From: Pollutimonas thiosulfatoxidans
GTDB lineage: Bacteria > Pseudomonadota > Gammaproteobacteria > Burkholderiales > Burkholderiaceae_B
NCBI RefSeq assembly: GCF_004022565.1
Contig: NZ_CP022987.1
Span: forward strand, 310,001 to 374,000
Direction: 5' to 3'
DNA length: 64,000 bases
Shown here: positions 35,581 to 44,621 of the stretch, piece after piece
How the letters are laid out: every line of letters starts with the position of its first letter
How positions within the stretch are numbered: the first letter of the stretch is position 1
Made by a program: the position numbers and the translations under genes
The notes under the pieces: generated by a model
Told to the model about the DNA's origin: nothing
The model's input: only the letters and a program-made list of their open reading frames with translations
The model's database searches: none

Positions 35581-36630
35581 GTGAGAGCAGCAATCATCGG
35601 GGCCGGTTCCTTGGGCACCATCATCGGGGCATTGATGGCCCACGGCGGTCGCCAGATTGACCTCGTCGATACTAACGAAGAGCACGTCGCAGTGATGAAC
35701 CGCGTGGGTGCGCGGATCACCGGCGAAATGGATCTTCTCGTTCCTGTGCATGCACTCACGCCCAACGACATGTCGGGGCAATACGACTTGGTCTTTCTCC
35801 TGAACAAGCAGACTGCCAACGACGCTGTGCTGCCGCAACTGCTGCCCTTCCTGCATGGCGACAGCATCGTCTGCACCTTGCAGAATGGCATCCCCGAACC
35901 ACGGGTCGCTTCGTATGTTTCGGCGCAGCGGACGATAGGCGGGGCGGTCGGCTTTGGTGCGACATGGATCGAACCCGGGGTGTCGCAATTGACTACCCGG
36001 GAAGAAACCGTCAGGAAATTTGCCTTTGAAATCGGCGAGATCGATGGCGTGACACGACCGCGTCTGGCGCAGGTGCAGGCTTACCTTTCTTGCGTGGGTT
36101 CCACCGCAATTCTGCCCGACTTGATGGGGATACGATGGTCCAAAGTATTGATGAACGCCACGTTCAGCGGCATGTCCGCCGCCCTGGGTTGCACTTTCGG
36201 AGAGGTGCTGGACGACCAGCGTGCCCTGCGTTGCATCGCGTTCCTGGCCGACGAAACCGTGCGTGCCGCGCATGCCGCAGGACACCGCATGGCCTCGATG
36301 CAAGGAGAAGATTTCGAGCAGTTTCTATTGACGTCGGCGGCCGAAGTGGCCGCCAAGGCCCCATTGATTGAACGGATCTGGACCCAGCATCGACAGCTGC
36401 GCGCCAGCATGCTCCAGGATCTGGAAAAAGGCCGAGATACCGAGATCAACTACATCAACGGCGTCGTCCGCGATACCGGCCGGCAGTTCGGTATACCTAC
36501 CCCCTTCAACGATCGCGTTATTGAACTGGTCGTCGAGGCCCAGAGCCGACGTCAGATTCCCACATTTTCAAACATCAACCGTTTCGACGATCTTCTCGCT
36601 TCGCGCGCCGGTCAAGCTCAACACGTCTAG
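35581..36630 (+). CDS. Ketopantoate reductase-like 2-dehydrogenase (ApbA/PanE family)
   Basis: A 349-residue NAD(P)-dependent dehydrogenase of the ApbA/PanE fold. It has the N-terminal Rossmann motif IIGAGSLGTIIGALMAHGG, QNGIPEP in place of the typical QNG segment, the catalytic Lys in RWSKVLMNATFSGMSAALG, and a C-terminal helical domain ending in the substrate site. The start is GTG behind GAGGAG. It is unlikely to be the biosynthetic PanE, because it heads a GntR-controlled operon with BKACE and a LIV transporter. A role in oxidising the hydroxy precursor of a beta-keto acid is inferred. Confidence 0.85.
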   Translation: MRAAIIGAGSLGTIIGALMAHGGRQIDLVDTNEEHVAVMNRVGARITGEMDLLVPVHALTPNDMSGQYDLVFLLNKQTANDAVLPQLLPFLHGDSIVCTLQNGIPEPRVASYVSAQRTIGGAVGFGATWIEPGVSQLTTREETVRKFAFEIGEIDGVTRPRLAQVQAYLSCVGSTAILPDLMGIRWSKVLMNATFSGMSAALGCTFGEVLDDQRALRCIAFLADETVRAAHAAGHRMASMQGEDFEQFLLTSAAEVAAKAPLIERIWTQHRQLRASMLQDLEKGRDTEINYINGVVRDTGRQFGIPTPFNDRVIELVVEAQSRRQIPTFSNINRFDDLLASRAGQAQHV

Positions 36631-36640
36631 GAATCATGCA

Positions 36641-37585
36641 ATGGCTGCAAAACCCTCATCCAAAGTCATCATCACCTGCGCCGTTACCGGCGCCGTACAC
36701 ACACCTTCGATGTCCGAATACCTGCCCCTGACGCCGGACCAAATCGTCCAGAATGCCGTGGACGCAGCCAATGCTGGCGCGGCTATCGTGCACCTGCATG
36801 CGCGAGATCCGAACGATGGACGTCCTACGGCCGATCCCGCTGTGTTCGACATGATTGTGCCGCGCATCCGCGAGCAGACGGATGCGGTTCTCAACATTAC
36901 GAGCGGTGGAAGTACCCGCATGACTTTGGAAGAGAGGCTTGCCTATCCGCTTAAGCTCAGGCCGGAAATGTGCTCGCTCAATATGGGCTCCATGAACTTC
37001 TCGATTCATCCCGCGGCGCAAAAAATCAAGGAATGGAAGTACGCCTGGGAGAAGCCCTATATCGAAGGCATGGAAGACCTCATATTTCGCAATACGTTCA
37101 AGGATATCAAACACATCCTGAAGGTGCTTGGCGAAGAGGCCGGAACCCGCTTCGAATTCGAGTGCTACGACCTTGGACATTTGTACAACCTTGCCCACTT
37201 CGTCGACGCCGGCCTGATCAAGGGACCGCTGTTTATCCAGATGATCTTCGGCATCCTGGGCGGGATGGGTGCCGATCCCGAAAACCTGACCTTGATGCGC
37301 ACCACCGCAGATCGTCTGTTCGGCCGCGAGAACTACCAGTTTTCCGTTCTTGGCGCGGGCCGCCACCAGATGCCTCTGGTCACGATGGGCGCAATCATGG
37401 GCGGTCACGTGCGTGTCGGGCTTGAAGACAGCCTATACCTGGAATCAGGCAAGCTTGCCGCCTCATGTGCTGACCAGGTTCAGAAGATCAGGCGCATTCT
37501 TGACGAGCTATCACTGACAACGGCGACACCTGACGAAGCCCGTGCCTTGCTCGATCTTAAAGGCAGCGCCCACATCACGCTTTAA
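36641..37585 (+). CDS. Beta-keto acid cleavage enzyme (BKACE, DUF849 family)
   Basis: A 314-residue zinc-dependent enzyme of the BKACE family (PF05853, named from Kce). It condenses a beta-keto acid with acetyl-CoA to give acetoacetate and a new CoA ester. Visible are VIITCAVTGAVHTPSMSEYLPLTPDQI, the metal-binding HLHARDPNDGRP, ITSGGS, EFECYDLGHLYNLAHF and the C-terminal GGHVRVGLEDSLYLESG. The start follows AGGAA at 36641, ten bases after the dehydrogenase stop. The frame could extend back to 36368, but that part is only an overlap of the upstream gene. The specific keto acid cannot be assigned. Confidence 0.92.
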   Translation: MAAKPSSKVIITCAVTGAVHTPSMSEYLPLTPDQIVQNAVDAANAGAAIVHLHARDPNDGRPTADPAVFDMIVPRIREQTDAVLNITSGGSTRMTLEERLAYPLKLRPEMCSLNMGSMNFSIHPAAQKIKEWKYAWEKPYIEGMEDLIFRNTFKDIKHILKVLGEEAGTRFEFECYDLGHLYNLAHFVDAGLIKGPLFIQMIFGILGGMGADPENLTLMRTTADRLFGRENYQFSVLGAGRHQMPLVTMGAIMGGHVRVGLEDSLYLESGKLAASCADQVQKIRRILDELSLTTATPDEARALLDLKGSAHITL

Positions 37586-37627
37586 GCGGTACAGACAAAT
37601 ATGAATAACGATGTGTTGGAGACCTGA

Positions 37628-38575
37628 ATGGAGTTCTTCCTAATCTCTTTGTTGAATAGCTTGAGCTATGGCTTGCTGTTATTCATGCTGTCCTCGGGGC
37701 TGACGCTTATTTTCAGCATGATGGGCGTGTTGAACTTCGCTCACGCGAGCTTCTACATGATGGGCGCCTACTTTGCCTACACCATCAGCGGCATGGCGGG
37801 GTATTGGGCAGCCTTTATTCTCGCGCCATTGTTGGTAGGCTTCGCGGGTATCCTCGTAGAGCGTTATGGTTTGCGCGCCGTGCACAAGCACGGCCACGTG
37901 GCCGAGCTGCTATACACCTTTGGTCTGTCGTATCTCATACTGGAAGGGGTGCAGCTGATATGGGGGCGTTCCGCCGTGCCCTACGGAATCCCTGAAGTCC
38001 TGCAAGGCTCGCTTTTTACCTTGTACACCACCACATTCCCCAAGTACCAGGCGTTCATGATGCTGATTGCAATACTGACGCTGCTGGCCTTGTATCTGGT
38101 GCTTACCCGCACGCGGATCGGCTTGATCATACAAGCCTCTTTGACTCACCCGCAGATGGTCGAATCTCTGGGGCATAACGTACCGCGGGTGTTCATGCTG
38201 GTCTTCGGCGGGGGGTGTGCGCTTGCGGGCCTTGCCGGCGTGATCGGCGGCAATTCCCTGGTAACCGAGCCGGGTATGGCCGAAACATTGGGCACCATCA
38301 TTTTTGTCGTGGTCGTGGCGGGCGGCATGGGCTCGCTAATGGGCGCGCTTGTGGCATCACTGCTTATCGGCGTCATTCAGACTTTCTCCATTGCCTTTGA
38401 CGTGTCATCACTGGACCTGCTGTCAGCCGCAGGGGTGAGCATCGGCCCGGATGCCTTCGGGCATTCGGTCTTGGCGGTCAGCCTGTCGGATGTGGCGCCC
38501 ATGCTGCCGTATGCGCTACTGGTGCTGATTTTGATATTTCGCCCGCGCGGGCTGTTGGGTAAGCGGGAGAACTAA
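37628..38575 (+). CDS. livH: LIV-type ABC transporter permease (LivH-like)
   Basis: A 315-residue inner-membrane permease of the branched-chain amino acid ABC family, with about eight membrane segments. It starts with the usual LLNSLSYGLLLFMLSSGLTLIFSMMGVLNFAHASFYMMGAY and contains the loop GHNVPRVFMLVFGGGCALAGLAGVIGG, which contacts the ATPase. It is in the BKACE operon, 42 bases after that gene and three bases before livM. The context suggests uptake of a catabolic acid rather than leucine. Confidence 0.92.
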   Translation: MEFFLISLLNSLSYGLLLFMLSSGLTLIFSMMGVLNFAHASFYMMGAYFAYTISGMAGYWAAFILAPLLVGFAGILVERYGLRAVHKHGHVAELLYTFGLSYLILEGVQLIWGRSAVPYGIPEVLQGSLFTLYTTTFPKYQAFMMLIAILTLLALYLVLTRTRIGLIIQASLTHPQMVESLGHNVPRVFMLVFGGGCALAGLAGVIGGNSLVTEPGMAETLGTIIFVVVVAGGMGSLMGALVASLLIGVIQTFSIAFDVSSLDLLSAAGVSIGPDAFGHSVLAVSLSDVAPMLPYALLVLILIFRPRGLLGKREN

Positions 38576-38578
38576 GCC

Positions 38579-39862
38579 ATGGCTACACACTCATTGATTG
38601 CGCACAAGACCGACGGGTTGACCACCCCGCGGATACTGCTGATGTGGCTGGGCTTTGCAGCTGTGCTGCTGCTTGCGCCTCATGTGTTTACCTCATCGCT
38701 GGCCCATTCGCACCTGACCCAGATGGGTACAGGCATCGTCCTGGCTTTGTCGTACAACATACTGCTCGGTCAAAGCGGCATGCTGTCCTTCGGGCATGCC
38801 GCATTTTCGGGGCTGGGCGCCTTCATGTCGGTTCATGCGATGAATCTGGCCGGAGCAGGCGCGTTCTGGCTGCCGCTGCCATTGATTCCGGTGGTTGGCG
38901 CGCTGACCGGCCTGGCCTTTGCAGCCTTGATAGGTTATGTGATTACGCGAATTTCCGGTGTCGCCTTTGCCATGATTACCTTGGGAATCGGGCAAATGAT
39001 TTATGCGAGTGCCCTCATGTTTCCGGGATTCTTCGGCGGAGAGGGCGGTGTGTCTGCCAACAGGGTGTACGGAGAAGCCGTTTTCAACTGGAGCTTCGGT
39101 CCGCAGATACAGGTCTACTATCTTGTCGCGTTCTGGCTGCTCATCTGCATGATGGCAATCTTCTACCTGACCAGGACTCCCTTTGGCCGCCTCTTGAATG
39201 GGGTCCGTGACAACGAGGAACGCATCCCGTTCATCGGGTTCAATCCTCATATGCTGCGGTACATGGCACTCATGGCCTCGGGCTTGTTCGCAGGCATAGG
39301 CGGGTCGCTGATGGCCATCAACTTCGAGATTGCAACAGATGAAGTATTAAGCCTGCACGAGTCCGGGGCTGTGTTGTTGTTTACCTTCATCGGGGGCACC
39401 ACGAGCTTCTTCGGCCCGGTGCTGGGCGCGGCGATCGGCGTACTGCTCACCAAGCTCCTGCCCGACTACACAGCCGGCTGGCAGATGTATTTGGGCATCG
39501 TCTTCATACTCGTGGTGGTTTATGCACCAGGGGGCATTATCAGCTTGCTCAAACCGGGTGTCGATACGGTTCGGAAAACGGTCTTGCATAAGCGATACGC
39601 ATTGTTCTTGCGGCTGCTATCAAGCGTCGCGTCCTTGCTGGTCGGCTCCATCGTGCTGATCGAACTGCTTTACCACCGTGCTACCGGGACGTCCGATGTC
39701 TTGTCACTTTGGGGCCTCAGCCTGGACCATCAAGGAATCATCGCGTGGGTCATTGCGATTGCGATTCTGCTTGCAGGCCTGTTGACCATCAAGCCGACAG
39801 GACGAGCGCTGTTGGGGCAGCTTGCGGAAGATACCGCAGAGCGTGAAGGAGAGCTCCCATGA
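38579..39862 (+). CDS. livM: LIV-type ABC transporter permease (LivM-like) with C-terminal extension
   Basis: A 427-residue permease, partner of the preceding LivH. The core has the signature ALSYNILLGQSGMLSFGHAAFSGLGAF and the coupling segment GFNPHMLRYMALMASGLFAGIGGSLMAI. About 100 extra C-terminal residues beyond the usual LivM end hold two further hydrophobic helices (LLSSVASLLVGSIVLIELLY and GIIAWVIAIAILLAGLLTI). It overlaps livG by four bases (ATGA). Confidence 0.9.
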   Translation: MATHSLIAHKTDGLTTPRILLMWLGFAAVLLLAPHVFTSSLAHSHLTQMGTGIVLALSYNILLGQSGMLSFGHAAFSGLGAFMSVHAMNLAGAGAFWLPLPLIPVVGALTGLAFAALIGYVITRISGVAFAMITLGIGQMIYASALMFPGFFGGEGGVSANRVYGEAVFNWSFGPQIQVYYLVAFWLLICMMAIFYLTRTPFGRLLNGVRDNEERIPFIGFNPHMLRYMALMASGLFAGIGGSLMAINFEIATDEVLSLHESGAVLLFTFIGGTTSFFGPVLGAAIGVLLTKLLPDYTAGWQMYLGIVFILVVVYAPGGIISLLKPGVDTVRKTVLHKRYALFLRLLSSVASLLVGSIVLIELLYHRATGTSDVLSLWGLSLDHQGIIAWVIAIAILLAGLLTIKPTGRALLGQLAEDTAEREGELP

Positions 39863-40641
39863 CACAGAATATTCTTGAACTGAAGGATGTCCAGAAGCGC
39901 TTCGGCAAAACCGAAATCATCCGGGGCTTGAACCTTGAAGTCAGAAAAGGCGAAAGGCTGGCAGTTATCGGCCCGAACGGCGCCGGAAAATCCACCTTGT
40001 TCCACCTGATTTCGGGACGGCTGTCCGTAAGCGCCGGTGAAATCTGGTTCGACGGTGATCGCATCAATGGCCGCAACGCACAGCAGATCTACCAACGTGG
40101 GTTGAGTCGCAGCTTTCAGATCACAAATCTGTTCAGTCGTCAGACCGTGTACGAGAACATCCTCTCGGCCGCGATGTGGGCGCAAGGTTATCGATATACC
40201 TTCTGGAAGCGCATCAGCCAGCTCCAGCCTCTGCATGACCGAGCACAGGAAGTGCTCGAGCTGATCGGGCTGGCCGCGCGCCGCAATGTTTCCGTGAACC
40301 TGCTGACTTACGCCGAGCAACGCGCGCTTGAAATCGGCATGGCTGTGGCGGGTGGCGGGCATACCATTCTGCTGGACGAGCCCACTGCCGGCATGAGCCG
40401 CGGAGAAAGCGATGCTGCGATCGAGCTGATCAAAACCGTCAGTACAGGCAAGACGCTACTGATCGTCGAGCATGACATGGGGGTTGTGTTCGGCCTGGCC
40501 GACCGCGTGGCCGTGGTGGTCTATGGCCAGGTTATCGCCTGCGACACGCCCGAGAACATACGCGCCAATGCCAAGGTTCAAGAAGCCTATTTGGGTGTCA
40601 AGAAAGATCAGAAGAAAGGGGTGGTGGATGGCATTGCTTGA
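39859..40641 (+). CDS. livG: LIV-type ABC transporter ATP-binding protein (LivG-like)
   Basis: A 260-residue ATPase subunit. Walker A is GPNGAGKST, the signature region is reduced (NLLTYAEQRALEIGMAVAGG), Walker B is TILLDEPTAGMS, and the H-loop is IVEHDMGVVFGLADRVAVV. Start and stop overlap both neighbours (ATGA with livM, 14 bases with livF), which indicates tight translational coupling of the transporter subunits. Confidence 0.93.
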   Translation: MTQNILELKDVQKRFGKTEIIRGLNLEVRKGERLAVIGPNGAGKSTLFHLISGRLSVSAGEIWFDGDRINGRNAQQIYQRGLSRSFQITNLFSRQTVYENILSAAMWAQGYRYTFWKRISQLQPLHDRAQEVLELIGLAARRNVSVNLLTYAEQRALEIGMAVAGGGHTILLDEPTAGMSRGESDAAIELIKTVSTGKTLLIVEHDMGVVFGLADRVAVVVYGQVIACDTPENIRANAKVQEAYLGVKKDQKKGVVDGIA

Positions 40642-41326
40642 AATCTCCGGGCTTCATGCCTACTACGGAAAAAGCCATGTGCTGCAAGGGGTCGACATGC
40701 GTATTGACCCCGGTGAAATAGTCAGCCTATTGGGGCGTAACGGTGTCGGCCGATCGACCATGGTGAAAGCGGTAATGGGGCTGGTTCACTCGACCGGATC
40801 AGTCGTGTTTGACGGCAAAGAACTCATCGGGATGAAAACCCATGAGATCGTGCATCGAGGCCTGGGCTATGTGCCGGAAAGCCGGGACGTATTTCCTGCC
40901 CTGACGGTGGAGCAGAATCTGTTGTTGGGCCAGCAGCGCGGAAAGCAATCCCAATGGTCCATGGACGACATGTATGAAATGTTTCCGCGCTTGAAGGAGC
41001 GCCGGCATACCGCTGCGGGGGTGATGTCGGGTGGAGAGCAGCAGATGCTGACCTTATGTCGCTCACTGATAGGCGACCCCAGGCTCATCATGATCGATGA
41101 ACCGACAGAAGGCTTGGCGCCCCAGATTGTCGAGCAGGTCGCCAGGTACCTGGACATCCTTCGTGAGCGTGGCGTTGCTGTTCTGCTGGTCGAGCAGAAG
41201 CTGGCCATCGCGCTCGATATTTCTCAGCGGGTTTATGTCATGGGCCACGGAACCATAGTTTTTGAAGGAGCACCAGGTGATCTGCGCGACGCGCATCAGG
41301 TGCGCAAGGATTGGCTGGAAGTTTAG
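40628..41326 (+). CDS. livF: LIV-type ABC transporter ATP-binding protein (LivF-like), Walker A Lys replaced by Arg
   Basis: A 232-residue ATPase subunit. The P-loop reads GRNGVGRST, so the nucleotide-binding lysine is Arg42 (codon CGA at 40751-40753). The rest is intact: signature GVMSGGEQQMLTLCRSL, Walker B LIMIDEPTEGLAP, H-loop VEQKLAIALDISQRVYV. The paralogue in the second LIV operon has a normal lysine. The change may lower ATPase activity at one site of the LivG-LivF pair or may be tolerated. It starts inside the end of livG. Confidence 0.92.
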   Translation: MALLEISGLHAYYGKSHVLQGVDMRIDPGEIVSLLGRNGVGRSTMVKAVMGLVHSTGSVVFDGKELIGMKTHEIVHRGLGYVPESRDVFPALTVEQNLLLGQQRGKQSQWSMDDMYEMFPRLKERRHTAAGVMSGGEQQMLTLCRSLIGDPRLIMIDEPTEGLAPQIVEQVARYLDILRERGVAVLLVEQKLAIALDISQRVYVMGHGTIVFEGAPGDLRDAHQVRKDWLEV

Positions 41327-41355
41327 GTTGGATATTTATCAATATAGGAGACACA

Positions 41356-42600
41356 ATGAAATACGTAACGCATCTCAAACTTGGCGCATTGGCTTTAACG
41401 ATGGGCCTGGCCTCAGGCATGGCGCAAGCCGATACCATCAAGATTGCGCTTATTGACCCCTTGTCGGGATCATTTGCCGCTTTGGGCGAGAACCAGCTTC
41501 GCACCTGGCAGTACTTCAGCGAACTGGCCAACAAGGAAAAGTGGGCGGGCGAGCATACTCTTGAAGTCGTCGGCTTTGATAACAAGGCCGGTGTTCAAGA
41601 CAGTCTAAGCCAGCTTAAGCGTGCCATTGACCAAGGTTATCGTTACGTGGCTCAGGGTAACGGTTCCGGTGTGGCATTCGCCCTGGTCGATGCCATTAAC
41701 AAGCATAACGACCGTAATCCCGGGAAGGAAGTCCTGTACATCAACCACGGAGCCATCGACCCCGACCTGACGAACGAGAAGTGTAGCTTCTGGCATTTCA
41801 GCGTCGACTCCAACGTCGACATGAAGATGCAGGCGCTCGTGAACCATCTGGCCAGTAACCAGGACGTCAAGAAGGTCTACATCATCGGGCAGAACTACGC
41901 TTTCGGGCGCTCCGTCAGTGCAGCGGCCAAGAAGATGCTGGCCGAAAAGCGTCCCGACGTCCAGATCGTAGGCGACGATCTGCACCCGATTGGCGAGGTC
42001 AAGGATTTCTCTCCCTATGTGGCGAAGATCATCGCCTCCGGAGCCGACACCATCATTACCGGCAACTGGGGCTCTGACCTGGCTCTCTTGATCCGTTCAG
42101 CGCGCGCCTCAGGCCTGGATGCCAACTTCTATACCTACTATGCGGTATTGAAGGGTGCACCGACCGCCATGGGCGAAAGCGGACTGGACCGCGTGAAGTA
42201 CGTGGGTGTGGGCAACGTCAATAACGAAGGCTATAAGGGTCGCGACCTTGTTGAAGGGTTCAAGGAGAAGTACAACGACGACCTGACCTGGATGCAGGCC
42301 TACCCCGCGGTGGCACTGCTTTCAAACGCCATCAAGCAATCGGGCTCTACTGATCCGGTGGACGTGGCATTTGCCATGGAGGGCATGGAAGTTGACAGCC
42401 TGTCCGGAAAGGCAAAGATGCGCGCCAGCGATCACCAGCTGCAACAGGCCCTGTACGTGGCAACCTGGTCAAAGACCAACGACACCAACGTGCAAATTGA
42501 CCAAGAGGGAACCGGTTTCGGCTGGCGTGCGGACGAGGTCATTCCTGCTGCCCAGGCAGAATTGCCGACAACCTGCGACATGAAGCGGCCCTCGCGTTGA
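41356..42600 (+). CDS. LIV-type ABC transporter substrate-binding protein
   Basis: A 414-residue periplasmic binding protein (Peripla_BP_6 type) with a signal peptide (LGALALTMGLASGMAQA-DT). The mature start IKIALIDPLSGSFAALGENQLRTWQYF and later VKKVYIIGQNYAFGRSVSAAAKKML are typical. The ATG follows ATAGGAG. It is the last gene of the BKACE operon, after livHMGF, and is followed by a bidirectional terminator. The ligand is probably the acid degraded by the operon's dehydrogenase and BKACE. Confidence 0.92.
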   Translation: MKYVTHLKLGALALTMGLASGMAQADTIKIALIDPLSGSFAALGENQLRTWQYFSELANKEKWAGEHTLEVVGFDNKAGVQDSLSQLKRAIDQGYRYVAQGNGSGVAFALVDAINKHNDRNPGKEVLYINHGAIDPDLTNEKCSFWHFSVDSNVDMKMQALVNHLASNQDVKKVYIIGQNYAFGRSVSAAAKKMLAEKRPDVQIVGDDLHPIGEVKDFSPYVAKIIASGADTIITGNWGSDLALLIRSARASGLDANFYTYYAVLKGAPTAMGESGLDRVKYVGVGNVNNEGYKGRDLVEGFKEKYNDDLTWMQAYPAVALLSNAIKQSGSTDPVDVAFAMEGMEVDSLSGKAKMRASDHQLQQALYVATWSKTNDTNVQIDQEGTGFGWRADEVIPAAQAELPTTCDMKRPSR

Positions 42601-42632
42601 TGCAGTAATACATGCCGTATTCGGCATAGCGT

Positions 42633-42667
42633 AAAAAAACCCGCATGTTTTTGACATGCGGGTTTTT
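42633..42667. terminator. Bidirectional terminator between the ABC operon and tRNA-Ser
   Basis: Perfect arms aaaaaacccgcatg / catgcgggtttttt around TTTTTGA. A T-run on both strands lets it end the ABC operon (+) and the tRNA-Ser transcript (-). Confidence 0.9.
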
Positions 42668-42675
42668 TGCTATCT

Positions 42676-42765
42676 TGGCGGACAGGGTGAGATTCGAACT
42701 CACGGTACGCCTAAACGTACACTGGATTTCGAGTCCAGCGCATTCGACCACTCTGCCACCTGTCC
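42676..42765 (-). tRNA. tRNA-Ser (anticodon CGA)
   Basis: On the minus strand, GGACAGG pairs with CCTGTCC as acceptor stem, followed by G and an encoded CCA. The anticodon loop CTCGAAA gives anticodon CGA, which reads UCG. A long variable arm between anticodon and T stems and the TTCGAAT T-loop complete a class II serine tRNA of 90 bases. The following bases to 42991 hold no recognisable gene. Confidence 0.95.
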
Positions 42766-42991
42766 TGTTGCTGCCTTCGCAAGCACGCGCTATGCGTCAT
42801 GCCTGGTTTCTTTCGCGGTCCGGCTGCAATCTGGTCGATGATCGGAGCCTTCGAAAGAAGTCCGCTATTCTAGCAAGAAATGGAAAAAACGCATAATGAC
42901 GAAACGCGAGGAGGGCGCGAGTCCGGCACTTCGCTGCCTAGCGTTAAACTAGCCTGGTCTGCCACGCTTACTGACCTTTATAAGGAATAAC

Positions 42992-43774
42992 ATGCTGAAT
43001 GGAAAACACGCGGTCATTACGGGTTCGACCAGCGGCATCGGCCTGGCCATGGCGCGCGAACTGGCGTCCAATGGCGCCAATGTTGTGCTTAACGGCTTTG
43101 GTGACGCCCAGGCCATCGAGAAGGAACGCGTCAATATCGAACTGGAGTTCGACGTCAAGGCGCGTTATATCAATGCCGACCTCAGCCAGGCCGGTGCCAC
43201 GCGCGACTTCATCCATGCCGCGGCAGAGGCCCTGGGTGGTATAGACATCCTGATCAATAACGCCGGCATACAGCACACAGACCTGATCGAAGACTTTCCC
43301 ATCGAGCGCTGGGACGCCATTATTGCCCTGAACCTGTCGGCGGTTTTCCATGGCACGGCGGCAGCCCTGCCTTATATGAAGAAGCAGGGATGGGGGCGCA
43401 TTATTAATATTGCGTCGGCCCATGGGCTGGTGGCTTCCGCCAATAAGTCGGCTTACGTTGCCGCCAAGCATGGTGTGGTGGGTCTGACCAAGGTCACTGC
43501 GCTCGAAAACGCCGGCAACGGTGTCACCTGCAACGCCATCTGCCCCGGTTGGGTACGCACAGCCTTGGTCGAGAAGCAAATTCAGGCATTGGCCGAAAAG
43601 CAGGGTATCGACATTGAAGCAGCCGCACGCGAACTGCTATCGGAAAAGCAGCCATCGTTGCAGTTCGTCACGCCCCAGCAACTGGCGGGCGCGGCTGTGT
43701 TTCTGGCTTCAGAAGCAGCCGACCAAATGACCGGCACGACGCTGACGCTGGACGGCGGCTGGACGGCCAGGTAG
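42992..43774 (+). CDS. hbdH: D-beta-hydroxybutyrate dehydrogenase (SDR)
   Basis: A 260-residue NAD-dependent short-chain dehydrogenase converting 3-hydroxybutyrate to acetoacetate, a step in polyhydroxybutyrate turnover. The cofactor loop is TGSTSGIGLAMA. The active site Asn-Ser-Tyr-Lys lies in NNAGIQHTDLIEDFP, SAHGLVASANKSAYVAAKHG and TALENAGNGVTCNAICPGWVRT. The 13 residues around GFGDAQAIEKER and the QPSLQFVTPQQL lid are characteristic of this enzyme. The gene stands alone before yaaA. Confidence 0.92.
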   Translation: MLNGKHAVITGSTSGIGLAMARELASNGANVVLNGFGDAQAIEKERVNIELEFDVKARYINADLSQAGATRDFIHAAAEALGGIDILINNAGIQHTDLIEDFPIERWDAIIALNLSAVFHGTAAALPYMKKQGWGRIINIASAHGLVASANKSAYVAAKHGVVGLTKVTALENAGNGVTCNAICPGWVRTALVEKQIQALAEKQGIDIEAAARELLSEKQPSLQFVTPQQLAGAAVFLASEAADQMTGTTLTLDGGWTAR

Positions 43775-43829
43775 CGCCACTGTTTGCCGCTGCGCGCGGC
43801 AAACAGCTCGACCATAAGGAAAAACAACG

Positions 43830-44621
43830 ATGTTGCTGTTATTGTCGCCGGCTAAGAAGCTGGACTACGATTCGCCTGTGCGCACCACCTTGCATACCCA
43901 GCCTCTGTTCGGGGCACAGGCGGCCAAGCTGATCAAGGTGCTCAAGCAGAAATCCGCAGACGACATTGCCGGACTGATGAAGATCAGCGATACGCTGGCC
44001 GAACTGAATGCAGAGCGATACGCGGCCTGGAAGCCGAAGTTTGATCAATCCAATTCCCGTCAGGCCATCCTGGCTTTCAATGGCGACGTCTACGAAGGTC
44101 TGGATGCATCCGGCTTATCCGACGCACAGTTGCAATGGGCACAGGAGCACATCGCCTTGCTAAGCGGGCTGTATGGCGTACTGCGCCCACTGGATTTGAT
44201 GCGGCCTTATCGTCTCGAGATGGGCACGCGACTGGAAACACCCAAGGGCAAGAATCTGTACGAATTCTGGGGTACGACCATCGCAGACTATCTTAATGAG
44301 CGCCTGGGCGAGCTGGCGCAAGGCAGCAAGAAAGAGCCTGTGGTGTTGAACCTGGCTTCGGAAGAGTATTTCAAGTCTGTCGACCTCAAGCGCCTGAAGG
44401 CCAGGGTGGTGCAGTGCGTGTTTCAGGACGAGAAAAACGGCGCCTGGAAGATCATCAGCTTTCATGCCAAGCGCGCCCGGGGTTTGATGGCGCGCCATGT
44501 CATCCAGCACCGCATTACGCGACCCGAATCACTGCAGTCCTTTGCATCGGAAGGCTATGTCTATGCGCCAGCGCAGTCCAGCGCCGACAAGATGGTCTTC
44601 AGGCGGCCGGAAGCGCGGTAG
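43830..44621 (+). CDS. yaaA: Peroxide stress protein YaaA (DUF328)
   Basis: A 263-residue cytosolic protein of the YaaA/DUF328 family, which in E. coli limits free iron and DNA damage during peroxide stress. The diagnostic N-terminus MLLLLSPAKKLDYDSP and the segments FNGDVYEGLDA, LSGLYGVLRPLDLMRPYRLEMGT and IISFHAKRARGLMARHVI are all present. It lies 55 bases after hbdH. Its 3' end overlaps the convergent FUSC gene by 23 bases. Confidence 0.95.
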   Translation: MLLLLSPAKKLDYDSPVRTTLHTQPLFGAQAAKLIKVLKQKSADDIAGLMKISDTLAELNAERYAAWKPKFDQSNSRQAILAFNGDVYEGLDASGLSDAQLQWAQEHIALLSGLYGVLRPLDLMRPYRLEMGTRLETPKGKNLYEFWGTTIADYLNERLGELAQGSKKEPVVLNLASEEYFKSVDLKRLKARVVQCVFQDEKNGAWKIISFHAKRARGLMARHVIQHRITRPESLQSFASEGYVYAPAQSSADKMVFRRPEAR

